Positions 9,653-19,562 of a stretch of 64,000 nt of DNA are shown piece by piece. The notes under the pieces are model-generated. The model was given only the letters and a program-made list of their open reading frames with translations, was not told where the DNA came from and searched no databases. Position 1 is the first letter of the stretch. Every line of letters begins with the position of its first letter. Origin of the DNA: Oppiella nova (Eukaryota > Arthropoda > Arachnida > Sarcoptiformes > Oppiidae); contig CAJPVJ010000011.1 in assembly GCA_905397405.1 (NCBI GenBank), positions 31,906-95,905 on the forward strand, read 5' to 3'. The translations under genes were made by a program, and so were the position numbers.

Positions 9653-10885
9653 TCAATTTTTTAACGACTTAATTGAGTATGCATTACGCAGTTTACAAAT
9701 CAGTTTAAATACTAAGAATGCAACGCCAAAACTCCACACAAAATTTACCGCAATCCCAATACTTTGATCGATAACACTGGCCTTGTTGGCTAAATTAATC
9801 ACGGGGTTATCTGTCAAAGAAACAGCCAGTGTGCCCCATGCTCCACAAATACCATGTACCACAACAACTTCACGAATATGCTTAGAATCAATCCAATAGG
9901 TCAATAAACGGGGTAAATAGATTGTGAATAATCCAGAAACTAAGCCAATAATCAATGCCGATGACAAATTCACTAAACCACAACTTGCCGTGATCGCCAC
10001 CAAGCCACCCAAAGCACCTTTAATCATTTCAACCCATGAAATAATTTTATTGTTGAGTACCAAGGAAAAAATCAAGGGGGCAATCATTGCCCCAAAGAGT
10101 GCAGCAAAGGCATTGATGACAATGACTCCAATATCCGCATAGAGTGCTGAGATATAAACTACATTTAGACCTGACCATGCCAGCCAAAGAATAAAGCCAG
10201 CCAATGCCAAAGATAAGATTTTATAATCTTCAAAGATTAAGTCTTTTTTTAAGATTTCTTGTCGGTCTTGAGGTTTTAAAGTTAAGTAGCCCGCCAACAC
10301 AATCCATGCTGCGGTGGAATGCACCACTGTTGAACCCGCAAAATCAATAAATCCTAACTCTTTTAACCAGCCCTTACCGAATAAGATATTTCCCCAAGTC
10401 CAGCTACTAAAGAAAGGAAAGATCACACCTGCGATCATTAAACCGGTTATCCAGTTGACAAATAAGGGAACTTTACTCGGAATCACTCGCCCAACCACAG
10501 TGGTTATTGTGGTGGCCATTAGGGTATAAAAAAATAATAAATTCCAATGCCAACCATGCAGCATGCCATTCATATATTTTTCGGAGCTGGCATCGCCTGC
10601 AAGGAGAATTTTTGCGCAGAAGAAACCAAAAATAAGCGTTCCTAAAACTGCTGAAACATAATTGACCAATAATGCGGAAATTGACTTATAGGTGTTTTCA
10701 TATCCGCCTTCAACTACAGCAAAGCCAGCTTGCATCAGAATGACAAATATTCCACCAAAGAATAAAAGCTCGTAGTTGGTAATGAGATTAAAAGCAGCAA
10801 GATCACTTTCTAAACTTGAAGCAAAACTAAAATTTGGATAAAAAAATATGATGCAAATTAAGCTGATGAAGTATTTAAATCGCAC
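9653..10885 (-). CDS. Ammonium transporter, Amt family
   Basis: Polytopic inner-membrane channel for ammonium/ammonia, 410 residues with an N-terminal signal-like segment (ISLICIIFFYPNFSFAS). Seen: GGIFVILMQAGFAVVEGG in the first core helix, DFAGSTVVHSTAAW carrying the structural Asp and the first pore His, and VVVHGICGAWGT carrying the second pore His. The sequence is divergent from E. coli AmtB and has no glnK next to it, so nitrogen control is not evident locally. The start codon is GTG, with TAGGA eleven bases upstream. It is convergent with rsfS. Confidence 0.87.
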   Translation of the reverse strand: MRFKYFISLICIIFFYPNFSFASSLESDLAAFNLITNYELLFFGGIFVILMQAGFAVVEGGYENTYKSISALLVNYVSAVLGTLIFGFFCAKILLAGDASSEKYMNGMLHGWHWNLLFFYTLMATTITTVVGRVIPSKVPLFVNWITGLMIAGVIFPFFSSWTWGNILFGKGWLKELGFIDFAGSTVVHSTAAWIVLAGYLTLKPQDRQEILKKDLIFEDYKILSLALAGFILWLAWSGLNVVYISALYADIGVIVINAFAALFGAMIAPLIFSLVLNNKIISWVEMIKGALGGLVAITASCGLVNLSSALIIGLVSGLFTIYLPRLLTYWIDSKHIREVVVVHGICGAWGTLAVSLTDNPVINLANKASVIDQSIGIAVNFVWSFGVAFLVFKLICKLRNAYSIKSLKN

Positions 10886-11264
10886 TATATAATTAATCCT
10901 AACCTATCGCTTTTTCATCGCTTTAAATTCACAATAATTAGTATTTTCGCTACTTAATTATCATTTAATTTATCAAGTATAGAGAATTTCATGGAGAAAT
11001 AAACTAATTTTTATGTAAAAAATATAGCTTACAAAGTACACGCGACGAGCAAGATTGTTGATCGTGATCGAGTACTATTTATTTTTATTTAAAGATAAGC
11101 AGCTTACATTTAACTGGTTTTATTAAACAATGCCGATTTGCAATACATGTGGCTTAAGGTTGAAAATTTCAACACTTAGACGTATAGATGCCACACTCTA
11201 ATATGGAATAACGTTGTTGCAATTTATGTGTTATGCAGAATGAAAACGTCTATACGGTCTTTAA
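10886..11264. other. Intergenic region between amt and phosphopantetheinyl transferase genes
   Basis: 379 AT-rich bases. Visible structure: a short palindrome GTTGAAAATTTCAAC at 11159-11173, and an interrupted inverted repeat CGTATAGA ... TCTATACG (about 11181 and 11251) just downstream of the transferase stop. No gene is supported. Confidence 0.45.
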
Positions 11265-11936
11265 TCAACCATGTTGAATGATTTGAATCTGTGGAAATGC
11301 AAAGCCCTTACAGGATAATTCAGAACGCCATGCCACCGTCAGCATGACTCGGCTCAGCTGGAGATTTTGGTAGGCAAAGCTGCCCAATAACGGATGCGTA
11401 GAGATCCCACCATCATTCACCACATGCACTCCAGTATTTAGCTCATTTAGACTCAAACGAATCCCTAGGCCTGATGCTTTTAAAATCGCCTCTTTGGTGG
11501 TCCACACCTTAAACCAAAAAGTAGGATCAAAGTCTAACGCTTGCCAAGCTTGATATTCTTGGGGATGAAAAGCATGTTTTGCTAAAGCTTCAAAGCGAAC
11601 TTTTCGATCTAAATCCTCAACATCCACACCCAAATCTTGTATCTGCTGGCTACTCGCCAAAGCATAATGTTGCTGGCTATGTGAATGATTCACGTGAAAC
11701 TTTGGATAATCAATTAAATAGGGTTTACCAAAATCTGTTTTTTCAAACGAGTGGTTACTGATTTCAACTGAAAAAATATCGGACAACAATTGGTTTCTAT
11801 ATTGATAGATCGCCTGTTTCAGTTCTTGGATCTGCCCCTTTCGATCGCTCGAATGGTAAGTCGGAAGAATATTTTGAATAGAATTAACATCCAATTGAAT
11901 AATACGATTCACAATCCATTCCCAAACATTTTTCAT
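11265..11936 (-). CDS. 4'-phosphopantetheinyl transferase superfamily protein (Sfp type)
   Basis: Transfers phosphopantetheine from CoA to carrier-protein serines. Seen: the motif DLGVDVEDLDR (Mg-binding Asp and Glu), and the FWFKVWTTKEAILKASGLGI motif with the W..KEA..K signature typical of Sfp/EntD-type enzymes. Its 223 residues fit Sfp better than the short AcpS. The partner carrier protein is not in this window; siderophore or polyketide synthesis is possible elsewhere. The ATG is only about 12 bases downstream of the der terminator, so expression depends on readthrough or an internal promoter. An AAGA-type weak ribosome site precedes it. Confidence 0.85.
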   Translation of the reverse strand: MKNVWEWIVNRIIQLDVNSIQNILPTYHSSDRKGQIQELKQAIYQYRNQLLSDIFSVEISNHSFEKTDFGKPYLIDYPKFHVNHSHSQQHYALASSQQIQDLGVDVEDLDRKVRFEALAKHAFHPQEYQAWQALDFDPTFWFKVWTTKEAILKASGLGIRLSLNELNTGVHVVNDGGISTHPLLGSFAYQNLQLSRVMLTVAWRSELSCKGFAFPQIQIIQHG

Positions 11937-11947
11937 TATCTTAAATC

Positions 11948-11976
11948 AAAAAAACCCAAAGATCACTTTGGGTTTT
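11948..11976 (-). terminator. Rho-independent terminator after der
   Basis: Perfect stem AAAACCCAAAG / CTTTGGGTTTT with a four-base loop (ATCA on the plus strand). On the minus strand it is followed by a T-run. It sits between the der stop and the transferase start. Confidence 0.88.
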
Positions 11977-11995
11977 GATGTGTTCAACGCTAAAT

Positions 11996-13405
11996 TTAGC
12001 TTCTAAATTTCTTTTCAGCCTTTTTAAATTTCTGTACATAACGACGACGACGTGCTGCAACACGCTCATCAATTTGAGATTTACGGCCTTCAAATGGATT
12101 TTCAGCAGTTTTAAAGTCAACGCGAACTGGTGTACCTTCAAGGTTATACACTTTACGGAAGACATTTTCTAAATAACGACGGTAGTCCGCAGGTGTCTTA
12201 TCCACCTTATTACCATGAATCACAATCGTTGGTGGGTTTTGTCCACCCATGTGGGCATAACGCATTTTAATACGTTTACCACTGATCATTGGCGGTTGAT
12301 GTGCTTCAGTTGCATCATTCAAAATCTGAGTTAATTTTGCAGGTGAAACTTTTAAGTGTGATGAATCATAAGCACGGTGAATGGTTGGATACATCTCACC
12401 GACACCTGTTCCATGCAAAGCAGAAATCAAATGTACTTTTGCCCAAGGAATGAAGTCAAAACGACGATCAACATCCAATTTACATTGTTTGCGATCATAC
12501 TCTGTCATGTTGTCCCATTTGTTAATGGCAATCACCATGGCACGACCAGCTTCAAGTGCATAACCGATCAAATGTAGATCTTGTTCAACCACACCTTCAC
12601 GTGCATCTAAAACTACCACGATGACATGTGCATCTTTAATCGCTTGTAGCGTTTTAACGATTGAGAATTTCTCAATCATTTCATCAACTTTACCTTTACG
12701 ACGTACACCAGCAGTGTCGATCAAGGTATATTGACGACCATCACGCTCAAACGGAATATAAATCGAGTCACGGGTTGTACCCGGTTGGTCAAATGCAACA
12801 ACGCGATCTTCACCTAACAAACGGTTAACCAAAGTAGATTTACCGACATTTGGGCGACCAATAATTGCTAAGCGTAAACCTGTTGCCTTATCGTGTTCTT
12901 CTGGGTTTTCATCTTCAGGGACATCCACCAAGATATCCTCAAGCATTTGTTGAACACCACGACCATGACTCGCCGCAACTTGTAAGGGTTCACCCATACC
13001 AAGTTTATAAAATTCAACTAATGCAGCTTCAGCATGTACACCATCGACTTTGTTGGCAACCAAGTAAACCTTTTTACCAAGTGTACGCAACTCACGGGCA
13101 ATCTGCTCATCAGAAGCCAATAGACCAGCACGTGCATCGACAACAAAAACAATGATATCGGCTTCATTAATCGCAGTTTTTGATTGCTCTGCCATATATG
13201 AGTCGATACCACCTTCATTTTCACCGATACCCCCAGTATCAACGACAATGAAAGATTTATTTTCATAAGTTGCATCACCATATTTACGATCTCGGGTAAG
13301 ACCAGCAAAATCAGCAACGAGTGCATCACGGCTCTTGGTAATCTGGTTGAATAACGTTGATTTGCCGACGTTTGGACGACCAATGAGCGCAATTACGGGT
13401 TTCAT
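11996..13405 (-). CDS. der: Ribosome biogenesis GTPase Der (EngA)
   Basis: Double-domain GTPase acting in 50S subunit assembly. Seen: two complete G domains, each with a P-loop [10 protein letters not shown] (about residue 8 and about residue 184), a switch DTGG or DTAG, and NKVD / NKWD specificity motifs, then a C-terminal KH-like domain ending in a basic tail ([15 protein letters not shown]). The ATG at 13405 is preferred: AAAGG lies seven bases upstream, inside the extension given by an earlier ATG at 13423. Length 469 is normal. It follows bamB, separated by a strong terminator at 13495, so it likely has its own promoter. Confidence 0.96.
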   Translation of the reverse strand: MKPVIALIGRPNVGKSTLFNQITKSRDALVADFAGLTRDRKYGDATYENKSFIVVDTGGIGENEGGIDSYMAEQSKTAINEADIIVFVVDARAGLLASDEQIARELRTLGKKVYLVANKVDGVHAEAALVEFYKLGMGEPLQVAASHGRGVQQMLEDILVDVPEDENPEEHDKATGLRLAIIGRPNVGKSTLVNRLLGEDRVVAFDQPGTTRDSIYIPFERDGRQYTLIDTAGVRRKGKVDEMIEKFSIVKTLQAIKDAHVIVVVLDAREGVVEQDLHLIGYALEAGRAMVIAINKWDNMTEYDRKQCKLDVDRRFDFIPWAKVHLISALHGTGVGEMYPTIHRAYDSSHLKVSPAKLTQILNDATEAHQPPMISGKRIKMRYAHMGGQNPPTIVIHGNKVDKTPADYRRYLENVFRKVYNLEGTPVRVDFKTAENPFEGRKSQIDERVAARRRRYVQKFKKAEKKFRS

Positions 13406-13494
13406 AAAATAACCTTTATTCAAGATCAGCCAGTATGACTGGTCTGAACATCAGAAATGTATAGGAAGAAGAATAGGAAAAACCTAAAATAAAA

Positions 13495-13526
13495 ACACGG
13501 GGTATTGATTTTCAATCACCCCGTGT
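13495..13526 (-). terminator. Rho-independent terminator of the rlmN-bamB block
   Basis: Stem ACACGGGGT / ACCCCGTGT with an inner ATTGA/TCAAT extension and one bulge. On the minus strand it is followed by TTTTTATTTTA. Confidence 0.9.
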
Positions 13527-13605
13527 ATGGAATTCATACGGATTGCTCTATTTTAACACAAGACTAAAAAAATAGAGAATCCTAATCGTGTCTGTTGATT
13601 AACTG

Positions 13606-14754
13606 TTAACGACTTTGCCAGATACTCATTGCACCTTTGCGTGTCGAAACATAAACTTGATTATCAATCACTCTCAAAGTACGTACTTCACCACTGGTTT
13701 TAGCACGACCTAACGTTGTTCCTGTATTTGGATCAATTTGATGTAAATAACCATCTAAATCACCCACAACAAGATTTGAACCGAGCAATACAGGGTTGCT
13801 TAAGTTACGATTGAGCAGTTGCTCATTTTTCCAAAGCTGCTGACCTGTAATCAAGTCATACGCAATAATTTGACCATCAGTTTGCGATACGATGACTTTA
13901 CCATCGGTCACTTCTGGACGGTTGATACTGCTTGAATTTTCACTCCACAAAACGCGTTGTGAAGCCAAATCTAGAACAGTCACTTGCCCTTGGAAACTCG
14001 TCGTAACCACATATTGTCCTGAAACGACAGGCTCACTGTCCACATCAATCAAGCGCTGAATATCAGAACGACCTTCAGATACCGCAACACGACGTTGCAA
14101 ACGCGGTACACCTGCAAGGCTATCTATTGCAAAAATATAGCCAGTAGAAGTGCCGATAAGCACGGTACGTGGATCTAGACTAACTGGAGTGGCTTGACCT
14201 CTTAAGCTAAATGAAGCGCTTGGTAACTTATAAGTCCACGCTTGCTGACCTGTCGCAACATCTAAGGCATAAACCGTACCGTCATTTGCAACCACAATCA
14301 CGCGACCAGATTGAATCAAAGCAGAACTGATAATTGCACCTGACAATTGCGCAGACCATTTGGTCGCACCCGTCGCTTGGTCTAATGCAAAAACATGCCC
14401 TTTTTGATTACCAACAATCACCACACCATCTGCTGCTTCAACACCAGAACTTAAGCCATCTTTGGTAACTTTAGCATTCCATAAGCGCTGTTTGCCTTTA
14501 TAGGCAGCCACTTCGCCTTTTGGATCTAAAGCAAACACAACACCATTGTCTGTATCTAAACGTAGACGTAATGCATCTTCACTGCTGGTCGAAGAGACAC
14601 TGGTCGAAAATACTTGAACCAAGCTCGAAGCTTGTGCAACTTTAGGCAGTGGATTTGGCTTAATCTTCACTTCTTTCGTCTTATTACTTGAACAGCCGAT
14701 TAAAGCGATTGATAAGATTGCTAAAGCAAAAGGTATTTTAAAATTTCTATCCAT
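13606..14754 (-). CDS. bamB: Outer membrane protein assembly factor BamB
   Basis: Periplasmic lipoprotein of the BAM complex that inserts beta-barrel proteins. Seen: lipoprotein signal with lipobox LIGCS (about Cys21) and repeated PQQ-type propeller blades (GVVFALDPKGEVAAY, GHVFALDQATGATKW, GTVYALDVATGQQAW, GQVTVLDLASQRVLW, GQIIAYDLITGQQLW). Length 382 matches the family. It overlaps the yfgM stop by one base, indicating translational coupling, and ends the operon before the terminator at 13495. Confidence 0.95.
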   Translation of the reverse strand: MDRNFKIPFALAILSIALIGCSSNKTKEVKIKPNPLPKVAQASSLVQVFSTSVSSTSSEDALRLRLDTDNGVVFALDPKGEVAAYKGKQRLWNAKVTKDGLSSGVEAADGVVIVGNQKGHVFALDQATGATKWSAQLSGAIISSALIQSGRVIVVANDGTVYALDVATGQQAWTYKLPSASFSLRGQATPVSLDPRTVLIGTSTGYIFAIDSLAGVPRLQRRVAVSEGRSDIQRLIDVDSEPVVSGQYVVTTSFQGQVTVLDLASQRVLWSENSSSINRPEVTDGKVIVSQTDGQIIAYDLITGQQLWKNEQLLNRNLSNPVLLGSNLVVGDLDGYLHQIDPNTGTTLGRAKTSGEVRTLRVIDNQVYVSTRKGAMSIWQSR

Positions 14755-15455
14755 TAAGACTCATCCACTTGTGTTACTAAGATTGGGCGTTCAAGATCAG
14801 GATCTTCTACTAATACGCCAACACTTTCGAGTTTAATTTGTAAAATTTGACGTTCTTGTTTACGCTCAACGACCGCATTCCATGCTGCTTGATACGATTT
14901 TTTTGCATTTTCAGTGTCATTTTTTGCCACATAAATATCACCTTTTAACTCATCAGCACTTGCCTGAAAAGCAGGATCATTCACAGCTGACAAGGTTTTC
15001 AAGGCTTCATCAAACTTCTTTTGCGCCAATTGTGCATCGGCAAGTTTGATTTTTACAACTTGTAACAAACCAGCGTCTTTAATTTTAGAATTTTCAACTT
15101 TTTTCAGTTCACGCTCAGCCAATGCATAGTCATTTTTATCATAGGCAACTTTTGCCATGACAATTTGTGCTTGAATTGCATGAACAGAATCTGGATTGTC
15201 TTTGACAATTTTATCTGCTGACGCGACTAAGGCAGCAGTGACTTTAGCATCACCATTAGCTGCTCGCGCTTCATCCATCAATTGTTGGACTTTGGCTGTT
15301 TCATTTTGATTTTCAGCCAAAGTTTTCTTTTGCCAATATTCCCAACCGAAAAAGGCAATCAATGCAATGAGGACACCTGTCACCATAGCCGAGCCATATT
15401 TCTTAAAAAATGACTTCACACTATCCAGTTGCTCATCATCAGTCATTGCACTCAT
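14754..15455 (-). CDS. yfgM: YfgM-family ancillary SecYEG translocon subunit (TPR protein)
   Basis: Inner-membrane tethered TPR protein linked to the Sec translocon and periplasmic chaperones. Seen: a cytoplasmic N-terminus (DDEQLDSVKSFFKKYG), a single transmembrane helix about residues 23-42 (MVTGVLIALIAFFGWEYW), then TPR-like helices rich in Lys/Ala. Length 233. A GGGGAG ribosome site lies five bases before the ATG. The hisS-yfgM-bamB-der order is the classic gammaproteobacterial arrangement. Confidence 0.9.
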   Translation of the reverse strand: MSAMTDDEQLDSVKSFFKKYGSAMVTGVLIALIAFFGWEYWQKKTLAENQNETAKVQQLMDEARAANGDAKVTAALVASADKIVKDNPDSVHAIQAQIVMAKVAYDKNDYALAERELKKVENSKIKDAGLLQVVKIKLADAQLAQKKFDEALKTLSAVNDPAFQASADELKGDIYVAKNDTENAKKSYQAAWNAVVERKQERQILQIKLESVGVLVEDPDLERPILVTQVDES

Positions 15456-15485
15456 TTGACTCCCCTTTTCCTTATGATTATCGGC

Positions 15486-16781
15486 TTATTTTGACGAAAA
15501 TTTTTCAATGAAAAAAGGCACAATTTCAGTGGCCTTAATTTCATATTGTTCTGCTGTCGCAAGTTCTTTGACTAAAACTTGCTGCGCTACAGCCTCACGC
15601 TCACCAAAGATCAAAGCATAGATGGCACCCGATTGGTCTGCCTTCTTCATTTGACTCTTCATTGAACCCTGTGAACCTGTTTTCAAACGAATTGTACTAT
15701 TTACAGCTTCAAGTTGATCACGAATTTGTTCAGCCAATACCAAAGCCTGACCTTGTGTTGCAGGATCCGATAGCAAGAATAACTCACATTCACGCACAGG
15801 TGTATTGTCTTCAACTTGTTCAAGAAGCAATAATAAACGTTCCATGCCCATGGCAAAACCAACTGCTGGTACAGATTGATCAGGCTTACCTTTCAGCTGT
15901 CCAACCAAACCATCATAACGACCACCCGCACACACCGTTCCTTGAGAACCTAAATGTGTCGTTGTCCATTCAAAAACAGTTTTGTTGTAATAGTCTAAAC
16001 CACGGACTAGTTTTTGATTGATGACAAACTCAATGCCTGCATCAGTTAAATACTGTTGCAATTGAGCAAAATGATTCAAGCTGTCTTCTTTTAAGAAATC
16101 ATGCAACTTAGGTGCATTTTCAAGAATTTGCTGAGTTCGTGCATCTTTCGAATCTAAAATTCGCAATGGATTGGTGGTTAAACGACGTTGCGAATCTTCA
16201 TCCAAATCAGCGTGATGCGCTGTAAGAAATTCAACCAATGCAGCACGATACTCTGCACGTTCATCAGACTCGCCCAAGGTATTTAGCTCAAGTTGAACTT
16301 TATCTGCAACACCCATGCGTTTCCATAAACGCGCAGTCATGAGAATCAGTTCAGCATCTTGATCAGGTGTCGCTACACCAAAAGTTTCTACACCAAATTG
16401 GTGAAACTGGCGATAACGACCTTTTTGTGGTTTTTCATAGCGGAACATTGGTCCAACATACCAAACACGAGGATTTGCACCACGGAGTAAGTTATGTTCC
16501 AACATTGCACGTACACAACCCGCTGTGCCTTCCGGACGCAAAGTTAAAGATTCAGGCGGATTACCCTTATCGAAAAAAGTGTACATTTCTTTTTCAACGA
16601 TATCAGTTGCATCACCAATTGAACGCTTAAACAGATTGGTATGTTCAACCACCGGCAAACGGATTTGCTGATAACCGTATGCATCCATAAGCGATGCTAA
16701 ATGCTGCTCAAGACGTCTCCACGCAGGTGTTTGCGATGGGAGAAAGTCATTAAAACCTTTAATTGCGACAATTGAACTCAT
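15486..16781 (-). CDS. hisS: Histidyl-tRNA synthetase
   Basis: Class II aminoacyl-tRNA synthetase. Seen: motif 1 region ([20 protein letters not shown]), motif 2 ([14 protein letters not shown] ... [20 protein letters not shown]), the histidine-specific [15 protein letters not shown], motif 3 region ([15 protein letters not shown]) and the C-terminal anticodon-binding domain. Length 431. The start overlaps the ispG stop by four bases (ATGA), a coupled pair. Confidence 0.97.
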   Translation of the reverse strand: MSSIVAIKGFNDFLPSQTPAWRRLEQHLASLMDAYGYQQIRLPVVEHTNLFKRSIGDATDIVEKEMYTFFDKGNPPESLTLRPEGTAGCVRAMLEHNLLRGANPRVWYVGPMFRYEKPQKGRYRQFHQFGVETFGVATPDQDAELILMTARLWKRMGVADKVQLELNTLGESDERAEYRAALVEFLTAHHADLDEDSQRRLTTNPLRILDSKDARTQQILENAPKLHDFLKEDSLNHFAQLQQYLTDAGIEFVINQKLVRGLDYYNKTVFEWTTTHLGSQGTVCAGGRYDGLVGQLKGKPDQSVPAVGFAMGMERLLLLLEQVEDNTPVRECELFLLSDPATQGQALVLAEQIRDQLEAVNSTIRLKTGSQGSMKSQMKKADQSGAIYALIFGEREAVAQQVLVKELATAEQYEIKATEIVPFFIEKFSSK

Positions 16782-17893
16782 GATGAACTACGAATAATCT
16801 CTTTAGCTTTAGCTTTTTCAAGCTCTTGAACACGTTGACGAACCATGCTTTCGATTTCATCAACCAACTGATTTGTATCTATTAAGTGACTCTTTTCACC
16901 ATTACGATACACGAGTGAGCGCGGACTTGCACCGACTATACCAATATCAGCTTCTTTTGCTTCACCCGGACCGTTGACTTTACAACCAATGACAGACACA
17001 TCCATTGGTGTACGAATATCTTCTAAACGCTCCTCTAAAGCCTGCATCACTTTGATCACGTTAAATTCCTGACGTGAACAGCTTGGACAAGCAATAAAGT
17101 TAATCCCATTTGAACGAAGGCTCAGGGATTTTAAAATATCAAAACCAATTTTTACTTCTTCTTCAGGCTCAGCCGCCAATGAAATACGCATGGTGTCACC
17201 AATGCCATCCAACAGCAAGCCACCTAAAGCAATCGCAGATTTCACAGAACCCGTACGATAGATCCCAGCTTCCGTTACACCTAAATGTAATGGATTATCA
17301 ATTTGTGCAGATAATAAACGATAAGCATCCATTGTTAAAAATACATTTGATGCTTTTACTGAAATTTTAAACTCGTGAAAGTTTAAACGATCCAATATAT
17401 CGATATGACGCATTGCAGATTCAAGTAATGCCTGACCTGTCGGCTCACCATATTTCTTTTGGATATCTTTTTCTAAAGATCCAGCATTGACACCAATACG
17501 CATAGAAATATCGTGATGACGTGCAGCAGCAACCACTTCACGAATCTTGGCTTCAGAACCAATATTCCCGGGGTTGATCCGCAAACAGTCTGCACCCATG
17601 TCTGCAACTTTCAATGCGATTTTATAATCGAAATGAATATCTGCAACCAATGGTACCGTGACACGTTTACGAATTTCACCAAAAGCTTCAGCAGCTTCCA
17701 TAGTCGGTACCGATACCCGCATAATGTCCGCACCGACATCTGCACAGCGTTGAATCTGCGCGACTGTTGCATCGACATCACAGGTTTCAGTATTGGTCAT
17801 ACTTTGAATACTGATCGGTGCATCACCACCGACATACACTGAACCCACACGTATTTTACGTGTAGGACGGCGCTTGATTGGATTCTCAATCAT
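16778..17893 (-). CDS. ispG: 4-hydroxy-3-methylbut-2-en-1-yl diphosphate synthase (IspG/GcpE)
   Basis: Iron-sulfur enzyme of the MEP isoprenoid pathway, converting MEcPP to HMBPP. Seen: TIM-barrel half with [10 protein letters not shown] and [17 protein letters not shown], and the cluster cysteines in [12 protein letters not shown] plus [16 protein letters not shown]. Length 371 matches the short bacterial form. It lies 21 bases downstream of rodZ and is coupled to hisS. Confidence 0.97.
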   Translation of the reverse strand: MIENPIKRRPTRKIRVGSVYVGGDAPISIQSMTNTETCDVDATVAQIQRCADVGADIMRVSVPTMEAAEAFGEIRKRVTVPLVADIHFDYKIALKVADMGADCLRINPGNIGSEAKIREVVAAARHHDISMRIGVNAGSLEKDIQKKYGEPTGQALLESAMRHIDILDRLNFHEFKISVKASNVFLTMDAYRLLSAQIDNPLHLGVTEAGIYRTGSVKSAIALGGLLLDGIGDTMRISLAAEPEEEVKIGFDILKSLSLRSNGINFIACPSCSRQEFNVIKVMQALEERLEDIRTPMDVSVIGCKVNGPGEAKEADIGIVGASPRSLVYRNGEKSHLIDTNQLVDEIESMVRQRVQELEKAKAKEIIRSSS

Positions 17894-17914
17894 GATCTTA
17901 TCTACTCTTGCCCA

Positions 17915-18703
17915 TTAACGTGACAAACGGAATTCTGCTTTTCCGTTCACTGTATATGGAGACAATGAAATCTGTTCATTATTAAGGCTTAATGACACAG
18001 CAGTTGCATCATCGAGACGAATTTGGAATGGTGATTGGCCATTAACGGTTAAAGCAGCCGACTGGCGACCAGTCGCCAAAACTTTTCCTGTACTATCTAC
18101 AATATGTACAGAGGTTGGATGACTGAAATTCAATACCATTTGGTCACCTGAAGTCGCAGTTGCATTGTTTAAATTCAACACTTCTACTTCTGAGGCTTGT
18201 GGTTTGGCATCGACATCAGCGCTTTTACCCGATGTCATTTTTTGAATTCCAGCAATCACAGCCCAAATCACCGCAAGCGCAACAATGGCAATTAAAATTC
18301 GCTTTAACCATTTTTTATTACGATCACTGTTTGATCCAGGCAATTTCCCCATAATCTTGATTGGAGAGTTGTTCAAGGCGTGGTTTGGCAAAAGCCCAGT
18401 ATCATTTTGATAAATTTCATCAAAGCGTTGAATGACTACCGTTGCATCAACGCCTAAAAACTTGGCATATGAACGATAATAACCTTTAATAAAGGTTGCT
18501 TCTGGCAAAGACTTATATTCATCTTGTTCCAATGCTTGTAAGGTTTTTACAGGCATTTTTAGTTCGTTTGCAACATCTTGAATGTCTAGGTTTTTGGAGA
18601 CTCGAATTTGACGCAAGTACTCACCTGGACGTTGAACATTTCCTAAGCCATTAGATGCTACGTTTGAACCTGTAGGTTGCTGTGAATTAGGATTTACTTC
18701 CAT
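17915..18703 (-). CDS. rodZ: Cytoskeletal protein RodZ
   Basis: Membrane protein connecting MreB to cell-wall elongation. Seen: N-terminal helix-turn-helix domain of the Cro/Xre type (GEYLRQIRVSKNLDIQDVA ... LPEATFIKGYYRSYAKFLG), a single transmembrane helix (ILIAIVALAVIWAVIAGI, about residues 136-153), then a periplasmic domain with the DUF4115-like end. Length 262 is somewhat short relative to E. coli, as in many relatives. The start overlaps the pilF stop by 10 bases. Confidence 0.92.
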   Translation of the reverse strand: MEVNPNSQQPTGSNVASNGLGNVQRPGEYLRQIRVSKNLDIQDVANELKMPVKTLQALEQDEYKSLPEATFIKGYYRSYAKFLGVDATVVIQRFDEIYQNDTGLLPNHALNNSPIKIMGKLPGSNSDRNKKWLKRILIAIVALAVIWAVIAGIQKMTSGKSADVDAKPQASEVEVLNLNNATATSGDQMVLNFSHPTSVHIVDSTGKVLATGRQSAALTVNGQSPFQIRLDDATAVSLSLNNEQISLSPYTVNGKAEFRLSR

Positions 18704-19497
18704 ACGGCCTCAGTACTGTACTGTAATTGCAGATAACGTTGATATTCTTTACTGTCCGGGAACAATGCACGCAGTTGATTGACCAACACTTGCATTCCCA
18801 TCTGATCATTATTGGCACGTGCAATACGTAAACCAATCCAAAGCGCTCTCGCACCCTGTTTGTCCTGACCTACTAAACGAACATATTGCTCATAGAGTTG
18901 ACTTGCTTGCGCACTTTTTTGTTGCAAATAGAAAATTTCTGATAACTCTACCAGAGAAATAATCGAATCGCGATTGACTTGTAAAGCTTGTTTGAATGCT
19001 TTTTCAGCATTTGCCACATCACCCACTTTTAAGTAAACCCGACCTAAATTTTCTAAAGCCTTGTAACGCTGATCATAGCCAAGCGCAGCACCAGCTATGC
19101 TCAATTGTTCAATCGCGTCATTATAGCGCTCAGTAACAAATAAATATGTTCCATAATTATTACGAGCTTGTGCATTTTTTGAGTCACTGGAAATTGCACG
19201 CTTAAAATAGCCGTCTGCCTTTTCCATACTGATCTTACTGCCTTCTTGTTGCAGTAAGACACCCATCATCATATTTGCCGCAGAATCACGTGAATCAGTT
19301 TCTAAAGCTTGGTCTAGTGCACGTTTTGCAGCATCTAAATCACCTGTACGAATATATTCAGCAGCAAGCTGAGTACGTACTTTAACGGCTTTTTCAGGAT
19401 CTTTTTTTATTATTGTGTCTGAATTTGTCGTTTGACAACCCTGTACGACCAATGCAGATAAACCAATTGCCAATATTACAACTGCTTTTTGATACAT
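18694..19497 (-). CDS. pilF: Type IV pilus biogenesis/stability lipoprotein PilF (PilW)
   Basis: Outer-membrane pilotin that helps assemble the type IV pilus secretin. Seen: lipoprotein signal with lipobox VVQGCQ, then TPR repeats through the whole chain (RTQLAAEYIRTGDLDAAKRAL, NNYGTYLFVTERYNDAIEQL, ENLGRVYLKVGDVANAEKAF). The ATG at 19497 is preferred over a TTG at 19509; GAGA lies six bases before it. Position between rlmN and rodZ is the conserved location. Confidence 0.92.
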   Translation of the reverse strand: MYQKAVVILAIGLSALVVQGCQTTNSDTIIKKDPEKAVKVRTQLAAEYIRTGDLDAAKRALDQALETDSRDSAANMMMGVLLQQEGSKISMEKADGYFKRAISSDSKNAQARNNYGTYLFVTERYNDAIEQLSIAGAALGYDQRYKALENLGRVYLKVGDVANAEKAFKQALQVNRDSIISLVELSEIFYLQQKSAQASQLYEQYVRLVGQDKQGARALWIGLRIARANNDQMGMQVLVNQLRALFPDSKEYQRYLQLQYSTEAVWK

Positions 19498-19562
19498 CGA
19501 TTTTCTCAAAGTCAGCCCCTGATTATTTGTTGATATAAATGTATGTCTACAAATCTTTAAGC

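Noticed and set aside
11181-11258. Interrupted inverted repeat CGTATAGA...TCTATACG as a transposon
   Set aside because: Arms are only 8 bp, spaced about 60 bases, with no duplication or gene; chance or a weak terminator for the transferase gene is as likely.
13018-13392. 124-codon minus-strand frame inside der
   Set aside because: It is another frame on the same strand as the well-supported der gene, with low-complexity composition.
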